In this document: positions 18,366 through 26,435 of the stretch, piece by piece
How the letters are laid out: each line of letters begins with the position of its first letter
Numbering within the stretch: the stretch's first letter is position 1
Assembly: GCF_014207355.1 (NCBI RefSeq)
Contig: NZ_JACHEF010000006.1
Coordinates: 248,001-312,000, forward strand
Origin: Mesorhizobium sangaii
GTDB lineage: Bacteria > Pseudomonadota > Alphaproteobacteria > Rhizobiales > Rhizobiaceae
Length of the DNA: 64,000 bases
Direction: 5' to 3'
Position numbers and translations under genes: made by a program
The notes under the pieces: generated by a model
Told to the model about the DNA's origin: nothing
The model's input: only the letters and a program-made list of their open reading frames with translations
The model's database searches: none

Positions 18366-21300
18366 ATGTCTCGGCCCCTTTTATTCGCCGGCCGATCGCC
18401 ACAGGCCTGCTGATGGTGGGTCTGCTGCTGTGTGGGCTGGCTACCTACCAGCTTCTGCCGGTCGCATCCCTGCCGAACGTCAACTTTCCGACGATCCAGG
18501 TGTCAGCGCAGTTGCCCGGCGCCGATCCCGAAACCATGGCGTCGTCGGTAGCCACCCCGCTTGAGCAACAGATAAGCCAACTCCCCGGCGTGACCCAGCT
18601 GTCTTCGACCAGCGCGCTTGGCAGCACACAGCTCACCGTTCAGTTCGACCTCAGCCGTAGCGTCGACAGCGCCGCGGTTGACGTGCTGTCTGCGATCAAT
18701 GCCGCCAGTCCCGATCTGCCGCTGGGCATCCCCTATCCGCCGACCATCCGTAAGGTTAATCCGGCGGATACTCCGATCCTGGTGCTCGCGCTGACATCCG
18801 ACACCCTTCCACTGACGACGGTCGATGCCTACGCGGAAAACATCCTGCTGCCGAAGATCTCGCAAATCTCCGGCGTGGGTCTTGTAGGCATTGGCGGCCA
18901 GCAGAAGCCGGCGATCCGTGTGCAGGTCAATCCGCAAGCGGCCGCGGCCCGCGGCATTGGCCTTGAAGATGTTCGCAACGTGCTCGGCGAGGCCAATGTC
19001 GATATTGCGAAGGGCACGCTCAATAGCCCGCGTCAAACCTTCACGCTCAACACAAACGACCAACTGCTCAAACCTGACGCCTACAATGATGTTATCGTCG
19101 CCTATCGCAATGGCTCCCCCGTGCGCATCCGCGACATCGGCACCGCGATCGACGGGCCGGAGAACCACTTTGTCGCCGGCTGGTTCGACAAGAAGCCCGC
19201 CATCTTGCTGGCTATCCGGCGCCTGCCCGGTGCCAATGTGATCGAGACGGTTGGCCGCATTCAGGCTCTGTTGCCCCAACTGCAAGCGTCGATCCCGCCC
19301 GGCATCAAGGTATCGGTCGTTTCAGACCGCACACAAACCATCCGTGCCTCGGTCGCAGACGTGCGGTTCACGTTGATGCTGACCGTCGCTCTGGTGGTGA
19401 TGGTGATATTCCTGTTCCTGCGCAATTTCTGGGCAACGGTCATTCCCGCAATAACCGTGCCCCTCTCGCTCGTCGGTACTTTTGCAGTGCTCTATGTGCT
19501 TGGTTACAGCCTCGACAATCTGTCGCTCATGGCCTTGTCGATCGCGGTCGGCTTCGTCGTCGACGATGCAGTCGTCGTGATCGAGAACATCGTCCGTCAC
19601 ATCGAAGATGGCCTCACTCCGATGGAGGCTGCGCTGAAGGGCTCGAGCGAAATCGGCTTCACCATCATTTCGATTACGCTGTCGCTCATCGCAGTGTTCA
19701 TTCCACTATTTCTAATGGGAGGCTATGTCGGCGAACTCTTCCAGGAATTCGCCGTAACGGTGAGCGTTTCACTGATCCTGTCGCTGGTGGTCTCGCTCAC
19801 GCTGACGCCAATGATGTGCGCGCGTCTGCTCAAGAATGAGGCCAACGTCAGGCACGGGCGGCTCTATAACATTTGCGAAAGCGGCTTCGACGCGCTGCTT
19901 GGATTGTATGAACGCGGCCTAAGGATCGTCCTGCGGCACACTTTCGTGACGCTGCTCGTCATGCTCGGAACGATTGCTGTCACCGGCTATCTCTACTTCA
20001 TCATCCCGAAGGGCTTTTTCCCGCAACAAGACACCGGCCTGATTATCGGCGTCACCGAGGCCGATCAGGATATTTCGTTCCCGGCTATGTCCGAGCGTCA
20101 GCAGGCGGTAACCGACATTGTGCTGAAGGATCCGGCGGTAGCTTCGGTCGGAGCCTCGATAGGAGCAACTGGCGGGAGCACGCTCAATCGCGGGACAATG
20201 TACATTGCCTTGAAGCCAAACAACCAACGTGACGTCAGCGCCGATCAGGTGATCAGCCGGCTGTCATCCCAACTCGCCAAGATTCAAGGCATAGCGCTTT
20301 ACATGCAAGCGGCACAGGACATCACTGTCGGCGGTCGGGTTTCGAAGACGCAGTATCAATATACTCTGACCGATGCCGATTCCAACGAGCTCAACCATTG
20401 GGCCCCGATATTCCTCGATAAGCTTAGAGCCATGCCGGGAATCGTTGACGTGGCCACCGATCAGGAGAATGCAGGACCACTGCTCGATGTGACCGTCAAT
20501 CGCGAAGTCGCGTCGAGCTTCGGAATCCTCCCGTCGACGATCGACAACACGCTCGACGATGCTTTCGGCCAGCGCATCGTCTCCACAATGTTCACACAGC
20601 TCAATCAGTATCACGTGGTTCTCGAGGTCAGCCCGGAATTCCAGTACGGTCCCGAGGCGCTCAAGGATATCTATCTGAATTCTTCGACAGGGCAGCAGGT
20701 GCCGTTAAGCGCCCTGGTAACCAGCATGACGAAGGCTGCGCCGATCGTGATCAATCATCAAGGCATGTTTCCGGCGGTCACGATCTCCTTCAATCTAAAA
20801 CCCGGGGCGGCGCTGGGAAATGCGGTCGCCGCGATCCAGCAGTTCGAACGCGATGCCGGAAAGCCTGCTTCGCTTGCAACCAGCCTCCAGGGCAACGCGC
20901 AAGCCTTTCAGGCTGCGCTGTCAGGCACCCCAATCCTGATCGGAGTGGCCCTGGTGGTGATCTACATCATCCTTGGAGTGCTCTATGAGAGCCTGATCCA
21001 TCCGATCACCATTCTATCGACGCTGCCTTCAGCCGCTATCGGCGCCTTGTTGTTGCTGATGGCGGTCCATATGGACTTCAGCGTCATCGCCATGATCGGC
21101 GTTATCCTGCTGATTGGCATCGTCAAGAAGAACGGTATCATGCTTGTCGACTTTGCGCTCGAGGTCGAGAGGAGCGAAGGTCTCAGTCCACAGGAGGCAA
21201 TCTACCGCGCTTGCACCATACGTTTCAGGCCGATCCTGATGACCACCATGGCGGCGATGCTAGGCGGCGTGCCGATGATGCTGGGCACCGGCGCCGGATC

Positions 21301-21502
21301 GGAAATCCGCCAGCCGCTCGGCTACACGATCGTGGGTGGCTTGGCGCTGTCGCAGATTCTCACGCTCTACACGACACCGGTGGTCTACTTGTATCTTGAG
21401 CGGCTCGGCAAATTCCTGGGTGGCTTGCGAGGCGCAAAAACACCGCCTGAGGAACCCGAGCAGGGCGACCTCTTTTCCGAAACGAGGCACCCAGCCGGCT
21501 AG
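18362..21502 (+). CDS. RND efflux pump (MdtB/MdtC-like HAE1 transporter)
   Basis: A 1046-residue proton-driven pump with the expected twelve membrane segments and two large periplasmic loops. The TM4 acidic relay VVDDAVVVIENI is intact and the second half ends with the usual RFRPILMTT segment. GTG start in a GTGA overlap with the adaptor. The adaptor and pump resemble MdtABC/MuxABC systems, but only one pump subunit is present. No TolC-type channel is encoded nearby. Confidence 0.92.
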   Translation: MNVSAPFIRRPIATGLLMVGLLLCGLATYQLLPVASLPNVNFPTIQVSAQLPGADPETMASSVATPLEQQISQLPGVTQLSSTSALGSTQLTVQFDLSRSVDSAAVDVLSAINAASPDLPLGIPYPPTIRKVNPADTPILVLALTSDTLPLTTVDAYAENILLPKISQISGVGLVGIGGQQKPAIRVQVNPQAAAARGIGLEDVRNVLGEANVDIAKGTLNSPRQTFTLNTNDQLLKPDAYNDVIVAYRNGSPVRIRDIGTAIDGPENHFVAGWFDKKPAILLAIRRLPGANVIETVGRIQALLPQLQASIPPGIKVSVVSDRTQTIRASVADVRFTLMLTVALVVMVIFLFLRNFWATVIPAITVPLSLVGTFAVLYVLGYSLDNLSLMALSIAVGFVVDDAVVVIENIVRHIEDGLTPMEAALKGSSEIGFTIISITLSLIAVFIPLFLMGGYVGELFQEFAVTVSVSLILSLVVSLTLTPMMCARLLKNEANVRHGRLYNICESGFDALLGLYERGLRIVLRHTFVTLLVMLGTIAVTGYLYFIIPKGFFPQQDTGLIIGVTEADQDISFPAMSERQQAVTDIVLKDPAVASVGASIGATGGSTLNRGTMYIALKPNNQRDVSADQVISRLSSQLAKIQGIALYMQAAQDITVGGRVSKTQYQYTLTDADSNELNHWAPIFLDKLRAMPGIVDVATDQENAGPLLDVTVNREVASSFGILPSTIDNTLDDAFGQRIVSTMFTQLNQYHVVLEVSPEFQYGPEALKDIYLNSSTGQQVPLSALVTSMTKAAPIVINHQGMFPAVTISFNLKPGAALGNAVAAIQQFERDAGKPASLATSLQGNAQAFQAALSGTPILIGVALVVIYIILGVLYESLIHPITILSTLPSAAIGALLLLMAVHMDFSVIAMIGVILLIGIVKKNGIMLVDFALEVERSEGLSPQEAIYRACTIRFRPILMTTMAAMLGGVPMMLGTGAGSEIRQPLGYTIVGGLALSQILTLYTTPVVYLYLERLGKFLGGLRGAKTPPEEPEQGDLFSETRHPAG

Positions 21503-21511
21503 GCGAGAGGT

Positions 21512-21877
21512 TCAGGTCCCGTTGTCAGGGGGTATGAAGCAGTAAACGCTGTTCCCAGCCGCGCAAATGTGGGCTGTTTCGTTCCATGAGTAGGGGTGTT
21601 CAGGCACCCTTTTGGATGGCTCGATCGGCGTCCATACTCCGTTGAGTTTGCCCCACCACTTTCCCCCCTCGAACTTGGCGACCGTTGGCCGACAGTCGCC
21701 GCCGTTGCAGCATGAGCCACCCAACGTGTTATGCATCCCCATATAGATGCTGTGCCACTTCTCGTGCCCTTGGCCGTAATTGCCCTCGGGAGGGCCAATG
21801 GGGACGTGGGAAGTTTGGTCCTGGGCCAGTGCGGGGCTGGCCACCAGCAGGAAAACCAGTAGGCGGAAGGCCATCAC
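21512..21877 (-). CDS. Small secreted protein with conserved cysteines
   Basis: A 121-residue protein. The signal peptide (residues 1-18, ending SPALA) is followed by a compact domain with a GGSCCNGGDCRP motif, a WWGKLNGVW core and a final IPP tail. The Cys pattern suggests disulfides in the periplasm. Similar short proteins seem common in Rhizobiales, but I know of no function. It converges with the RND pump gene; only 9 bases separate the two stops. Confidence 0.75.
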   Translation of the reverse strand: MMAFRLLVFLLVASPALAQDQTSHVPIGPPEGNYGQGHEKWHSIYMGMHNTLGGSCCNGGDCRPTVAKFEGGKWWGKLNGVWTPIEPSKRVPEHPYSWNETAHICAAGNSVYCFIPPDNGT

Positions 21878-21986
21878 TCAACATCCTCCAATTGGTGTTG
21901 CGGGTTGTCTCTCCGAAACATTCCTGGGAGCAGAAGTAGTACTGGTGAGGTATTTTCACCGCACCTACGCAGTTCAGGCATTTCAT
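21729..21986 (-). CDS. Possible small Cys-pair (zinc-ribbon-like) protein
   Basis: An 85-residue frame starting MKCLNC, with a later YFCSQEC, giving a CxxC...CxxxC spacing that could bind zinc. AAGGAG sits seven bases before the ATG, a strong start signal. The C-terminal half overlaps the secreted-protein gene at 21512 in another frame and is Pro/Gly-rich, so the real end may have been lost by frameshift. It may be real but broken. Confidence 0.35.
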   Translation of the reverse strand: MKCLNCVGAVKIPHQYYFCSQECFGETTRNTNWRMLSDGLPPTGFPAGGQPRTGPGPNFPRPHWPSRGQLRPRAREVAQHLYGDA

Positions 21987-22339
21987 TCTTTTGCTCCTTG
22001 TCGGTCGGGGAAGCATGCATAGATTTTGCCGTTGGCATGAATAATCCATTGGTATGGCTGCATAACCCAAATGGCAAAGAAGTTACTTGGGATTGTCTGT
22101 CGGGAGGCGTCGGACGGGCACAGTTTTTGACGAGAACTGCGAACACAGTTGGGGTCGCTTGGCGATCCGCGATTTGCTCGCTGGTCCCCCGGCTTCGCCT
22201 GGAAACCAATTGAAGAAGCCAATCGGTGCAACGGGCGATACTCGAATTGGGGCGGCGTTTGCGAAAGACATTTCTTTGCCTGGGCGCAACATTCGGCGCT
22301 CGATCCCGAGGATTTGAACGCATGGCACCCAGGAAGTCG

Positions 22340-22519
22340 ATGCGACCTTGCAAGTCCGCCGCTGGAGGCAGGGGCGCGCTGCTGGCGACCGGAACAGCCC
22401 TGATGGAGCAAGGCATCGCCATTAACGGCTCGACGACACTGCTGCACATGAATCTGACGCCATCCTGGAAGGCGATCGCGGTTCGACCAGTCAGATCCGC
22501 GGCTTGCGAGGCGACGGCC
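22340..22519 (+). pseudogene. Relic of a YdeP-type molybdopterin oxidoreductase N-terminus
   Basis: This stretch encodes MRPCKSAAGGRGALLATG, then LMEQGIAINGSTTLLHMN, then ACEATA. The intact oxidoreductase at 45040-47328 begins IRPYNAPAGGWGALKALG, LVEQGIPIKGAATLGRMN and later AWEATA. The order and spacing agree except for about 16 missing residues that include the conserved DCPGC. Nothing else of the 760-residue enzyme follows. It is a decayed or truncated copy, in frame with a downstream hydrophobic segment. Confidence 0.6.
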
Positions 22520-23000
22520 TGGAGGCCGAGAGCAATGGGCACTGTCCAATTCGGATGCTTCTTCCCTCTGGGCCGCCGTCGGCATGCTTCGGTGCCTGGC
22601 TCCGCAGTCTCTGCCGGCATCGACCCACTCGACCCGGCGATCATCGATGCGTTGTCGTGGCGCGACCGTATCGGCAAGACGCACTGGTTCGAATTCGTCG
22701 CCATAACAGGACCGCTCTGCCTTTTCACCGTGCTCGCGGGCTCAACCGTGGACGTGGTCGCCAGATCGTTTTTGATTTTCTTCGCCATCTATTCAGACCT
22801 GGTGATCGTCTTGCTTTGGTTTGCAGAGAAAGACGAGGCCCGGACTGAACCGACCCGGTCTCATCCATACCCCAAGCGCATCGTTCCATGCGTGAATGGC
22901 CAAGGGGATGATCATCTCCAATTCCTACAGCCAGTGGATGCAAGCGAAGCCCATAGTCGACGATGTGGCCGGCGTCGGGCGCGTCAAGCAGGAGAGTGGG
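22520..23000 (+). other. Open frame tail with two hydrophobic segments, unclear
   Basis: The frame of the YdeP relic stays open to 23008. At about 22660-22830 it encodes a possible membrane hairpin (FVAITGPLCLFTVLAG and FLIFFAIYSDLVIVLLWFA). This could be a small membrane gene with an internal start, fused by chance to the relic. I do not recognise it, and no good ribosome site was found. Confidence 0.3.
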
Positions 23001-23906
23001 ATGGCTAACTGGGCGCGGTACCTTGTGGTGCCCAGCTTCCTGGCGCCTCTCGTTGCATGTTCGGAAGCATCGGCGTCCTACGTTGGGGACCGTTTCTTCC
23101 CCTCGACTCTTGCGACCGTGGTTCCCACCCCGGCTGACTTCGTCAATTTTCCCCAATTGATGCAGTTGCCCGACACCGGCTCGCGCGAGATCGACTTTCC
23201 TTTCGCCTACAGCAAGCTCATAACCCCGGATTGGTCGGTGTCGTTTACCGCAAACTACCGCATGGTCGGTCGGGGGAGCACGCGCTCGGGCTTCGACGAT
23301 TTGGTGCTCGGCACCCAATATGAACTCTATTCCAGTGCCGAGCACGAGTTCGTGTTCTCGGCAGGCGGTACGCTGGCGCTGGGCGGCACCGGATCGTCCG
23401 ATCTCGGTGCCAAGTCGTTCTCGACGGTGACACCGACGCTTTACATCGGCAAGGGCTTCGGCGATCTGTCGGATTCGCTGGCGTGGCTGCGTCCGGTTAA
23501 TGTCACCGCGACCCTAGGAGTCGCGCTGCCGACCGAATCCACCACCGTGACCGGCGCCACCACGGTCGACAATCCTGACATTTTGCAATGGGGCTTTGCC
23601 CTGGAATACAGCCTGCTCACCAATTCGCATTCCGCTGACAAGGGTAATGCTCATCGCTTCGCCGAGGGTTTGGTGCCGCTGGTGGAATTCGCGATGCAGA
23701 CGCCGCTGAACGGGCCTTCGGCTGGACAGACCACGGGCACGATCAATCCTGGCGTTATCTGGGTGGGCGAGTACGCTCAACTCGGGGTGGAGGCGATCGT
23801 TCCGGTCAATGCGAGTTCGGGCCGCGACATCGGCGTGCGTGCACAGCTCCACCTCTATCTCGGCAACATTTTTTCGAACGGAATCGGAAAGCCGATCTTC
23901 GACTGA
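23001..23906 (+). CDS. Outer-membrane beta-barrel protein
   Basis: A 301-residue protein with a signal peptide (residues 1-25, ending SEASA). Alternating beta strands typical of a barrel follow (VSFTANYRMVGR, FVFSAGGTLALGG, ALEYSLL, QLGVEAIVPV), and the end RAQLHLYLGNIF fits a closing strand. The start at 23001 is preferred over an earlier in-frame one because AGGAGA lies six bases upstream and the signal peptide follows directly. It resembles outer-membrane proteins found beside aromatic or hydrocarbon pathways. The cargo is unknown. Confidence 0.75.
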   Translation: MANWARYLVVPSFLAPLVACSEASASYVGDRFFPSTLATVVPTPADFVNFPQLMQLPDTGSREIDFPFAYSKLITPDWSVSFTANYRMVGRGSTRSGFDDLVLGTQYELYSSAEHEFVFSAGGTLALGGTGSSDLGAKSFSTVTPTLYIGKGFGDLSDSLAWLRPVNVTATLGVALPTESTTVTGATTVDNPDILQWGFALEYSLLTNSHSADKGNAHRFAEGLVPLVEFAMQTPLNGPSAGQTTGTINPGVIWVGEYAQLGVEAIVPVNASSGRDIGVRAQLHLYLGNIFSNGIGKPIFD

Positions 23907-24019
23907 CACACGCGCCGCGCTGTGCATGAGTATGTCCAGGTCTCCGCGGCCAGGGATGAAGCCGCCACGCGAGGACCGCGGACCAACCGCGGAAAGCTGG
24001 CGGCAGGAATAACCTGCTG

Positions 24020-24155
24020 GTCTTATGCGCCAGATCATTTCTTATGTGTGGAATGATACTTGAAGATTAAATAACCAAAATTATTGCTGCTATGTTCAAC
24101 GTGTATCGTATAGTGGTTCAGAGCGTATTTTGAGACCTATATAAGGATCGCGGGC
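24020..24155 (+). promoter_or_regulatory. AT-rich upstream region
   Basis: A clear drop in GC within a GC-rich window (GATTAAATAACCAAAATTAT, then CTATATAAGG just before the ATG at 24156). It probably carries the promoter of the small secreted protein. The exact boxes are not certain. Confidence 0.35.
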
Positions 24156-24488
24156 ATGAGCGTTAATTCTATCGCTTATTCGAATATTGCCGCGCTGTGC
24201 AACAGAACGACGCAACAGGTGAATCACATGAGTTCTCTTTCAATTGGGGCTGCACTCGCGGCAGTCCTTCTGTCAACGGCTTGGGCCGCTGCCGCAGGTT
24301 CGCCTCCAGGACGCATGCAGGCAAAGTTCGATCGTGTCGAACGAAAAACGAACAGCAACCACACTTCGTTGCCAAGGCATGGTCAAGTATCGACAAGCAG
24401 ATCGGCCAAGAAGCCGGCATCGCAGCTCGATAACGACGGGGACAAGTATCCCCCGACCGATCTTTTTTCAGGCATGGACCGGTTTTGA
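24156..24488 (+). CDS. Small secreted protein of unknown function
   Basis: A 110-residue frame; an internal ATG at 24228 would give an 86-residue protein that begins directly with a signal peptide (MSSLSIGAALAAVLLSTAWA). The upstream ATG has AAGGA about nine bases before it, so both starts are possible. The mature part is short, basic and Ser/Lys-rich, ending PPTDLFSGMDRF. No domain is recognised. Confidence 0.5.
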   Translation: MSVNSIAYSNIAALCNRTTQQVNHMSSLSIGAALAAVLLSTAWAAAAGSPPGRMQAKFDRVERKTNSNHTSLPRHGQVSTSRSAKKPASQLDNDGDKYPPTDLFSGMDRF

Positions 24489-24583
24489 CCAGAGGTGTTG
24501 CGCCTCTCGCTACGCGGTGATCGCGGTTGAGGCCGACTTGACCGCGCCGTCGACTTGAGTTGGCCCACCTGCGACAGCCGAGC

Positions 24584-24622
24584 GCAGAGAAAATGGGCCG
24601 ATGACGACATGCCATCGGCCCA
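24584..24622 (-). terminator. Intrinsic terminator on the minus strand
   Basis: A perfect 10-bp stem, TGGGCCGATG/CATCGGCCCA (24594-24603 with 24613-24622), with a 9-nt loop. On the minus strand it is followed at once by TTTTCTCT. No protein gene ends here on that strand, so it points to a non-coding transcript. Confidence 0.7.
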
Positions 24623-24715
24623 AGAACTCGAGCCGTGAGAAACGCTCCCGGGGGGAGGAGGGCCTTCACAATCGATCGGCGGGCGTGGGAGGGGGCCCGG
24701 AAAACCAATCTGGCA
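24594..24715 (-). ncRNA. Candidate anti-Shine-Dalgarno (CCUCC-motif, cuckoo/alpha-r14-like) sRNA
   Basis: The minus strand contains the exact nonamer CCTCCTCCC (24653-24661) and, upstream, a hairpin CGGGC/GCCCG (24695-24699 with 24680-24684) whose 10-nt loop is CCCCTCCCAC. A strong terminator follows. Small RNAs of Rhizobiales and Rhodobacter (alpha-r14, cuckoo and CcsR types) carry CCUCC motifs in hairpin loops before a terminator hairpin. The region lacks a credible protein gene. The 5' end is a guess, and promoter boxes were not identified. Confidence 0.5.
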
Positions 24716-25148
24716 CGAGTTGGAGCGCTGCCACGATGGTGACGAAAATGGATCGAAACCACCGATCGCAATGCCCACCCAACAGCCTAGTGGTTTTTGC
24801 CGCCGGTGCTTCGTCGTTCTTGCCGGCTTTGCATCCAGCTTGCGGATTTCGCGCGCAACGTCAAAAAGCCCAGCCATACAGGGGACCCCGTTCAAGGTCA
24901 TCAAGACCTGACGTACGGCCCCGCCAAATCAACCAATCACCTGGGATCGGCCGCAATTGAAGAACCGGCCCATTGGTCCGTTCGGTACATACACCATTAC
25001 AATCGATCGCGACGTCCAATCACAAACCAAAGTATGAGCGGTTCAGACCAATACTCTAAGTCCACCTACGGATGTAGAATGGAGTAAATCATCACCGGCG
25101 CCTTAGGCTGACATCAGTTGGGATAACACGAAGGATGTGCGCCAAGCC
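24716..25148. other. Intergenic region upstream of the AraC regulator
   Basis: About 430 bases with no credible gene. It should hold the promoter of the minus-strand sRNA candidate and that of the AraC-type gene. No clear boxes were recognised. Confidence 0.4.
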
Positions 25149-26207
25149 ATGTTGATGAATCCTGCCTCCAGCGACATCGAATTACCCGCGATTGCTGCCT
25201 TCGCGGCCAATGCTCGGCGACCGGAGCCAACGGGCGCATTGTTGTCGGCGGATTGGCGCGCTCCGTTCAACGGCGGAAAGGCACACCGTACCAACTCCGT
25301 GGCGCATCCGCAGTTCGCGCGCCGGAGCGCCGATGGGGCCGATTGCCGTGTCGAGATATCTTCAGCCGACGTGGTGAGTAGTCGCACAGTGATTTCGGAT
25401 GGGATAGTTGCCGAGGTGGTCCAAGCCGCCGGTCATGACAAATTCGAATTCCGGTTTCGCGCGCCCATGCACTTGCTGGTGGTCTACGAGCAGGGCACGC
25501 GCCGAGACGGTGACACCTTCGTCGAAGGTTTGCCCCGGTCGAAACTGCGGGATTTTGGTCGCCGGCTTACCTTGGTGCCCGCCGGTCGCGAATATCTTGA
25601 ATGGCATGCGCCGCGGACGTTTGCGCGTCTCATGTTTGTCTATCTTGATCCTGCCAAGCTGCAAGTTCCGTTCAACGCTGGCATCACCGATGTGACGTTC
25701 GTGGCGAAGCTCTTCTTTGAGGACGCAACGCTTTTGGGCACAGCCCTTAAACTGATGAGGTCGCTCGAAAGTCCAAATCTGGAGAATTGGCGTTACCTGG
25801 AAGCACTGGGCATCGTCCTGGCTCATGAGTTGGTCCGTTTCCATGAGGGGACGCCGAGAGCCGAACCTCAGCTTCGAGGCGGACTTGCGGGTTGGCAGCA
25901 GCGGATAGTAACAGCGCATATCGAGGCGCATTTGGGCGAACCGGTACCGCTCGCCACTCTCGCGGAGCTTTCCCGGTTGAGCCCGTGTTATTTTTGCCGC
26001 GCCTTCAAGCTGTCTTTTGGGATGCCTCCGCATCGGTATCATATCGACCGTCGAATCGAGCATGCCAAGGGTCTCCTAGCGACGCGCGCTCATTCGGTGA
26101 CCGACGTCGGATTGACTGTCGGATACAGCGAAACCAGCTCATTCACGGCCGCTTTTCGCAAGGCGACCGGCCTGACGCCGAGTGCTTACCAGCGGAGCCT
26201 CGGATAG
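25149..26207 (+). CDS. AraC-family transcriptional regulator
   Basis: About 352 residues. The N-terminal half is a cupin-like sensing domain (RFRAPMHLLVVYEQGTRRDG, LVPAGREYLEWH). The C-terminal 100 residues hold two helix-turn-helix motifs: LATLAELSRLSPCYFCRAFK, then VTDVGLTVGYSETSSFTAAF with the usual GLTPSAYQRS ending. The ATG at 25149 is chosen because AAGGA lies about 13 bases upstream; an in-frame GTG at 25137 is too close to that site. Targets are unknown. The neighbouring protease gene is convergent. Confidence 0.85.
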   Translation: MLMNPASSDIELPAIAAFAANARRPEPTGALLSADWRAPFNGGKAHRTNSVAHPQFARRSADGADCRVEISSADVVSSRTVISDGIVAEVVQAAGHDKFEFRFRAPMHLLVVYEQGTRRDGDTFVEGLPRSKLRDFGRRLTLVPAGREYLEWHAPRTFARLMFVYLDPAKLQVPFNAGITDVTFVAKLFFEDATLLGTALKLMRSLESPNLENWRYLEALGIVLAHELVRFHEGTPRAEPQLRGGLAGWQQRIVTAHIEAHLGEPVPLATLAELSRLSPCYFCRAFKLSFGMPPHRYHIDRRIEHAKGLLATRAHSVTDVGLTVGYSETSSFTAAFRKATGLTPSAYQRSLG

Positions 26208-26435
26208 GCCCTGGACGGCCCGGCTGGCTGGGTCCTGGCTGTCATCTTCCCCGGCCCTTGATCGGAGATCTGGTAGCTGGCGCAATTGAGGGTCGAGTCT
26301 TCTCTGCCCGATCCGCCACTTCCGCTTCATCGCCCTCGCCGGGGGGCAGCCCGGAGGCCGCATTTCGTCCCCTCGAGGAGACTGAAATCGTTTCGCGTCA
26401 ATATGACGGCACCATTCCGGCGGCACCCGCACATT

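Noticed and set aside
21874..22788. A 304-codon minus-strand frame
   Set aside because: No domain, signal or ribosome site, and low-complexity composition. The plus strand carries the YdeP relic in the same stretch.
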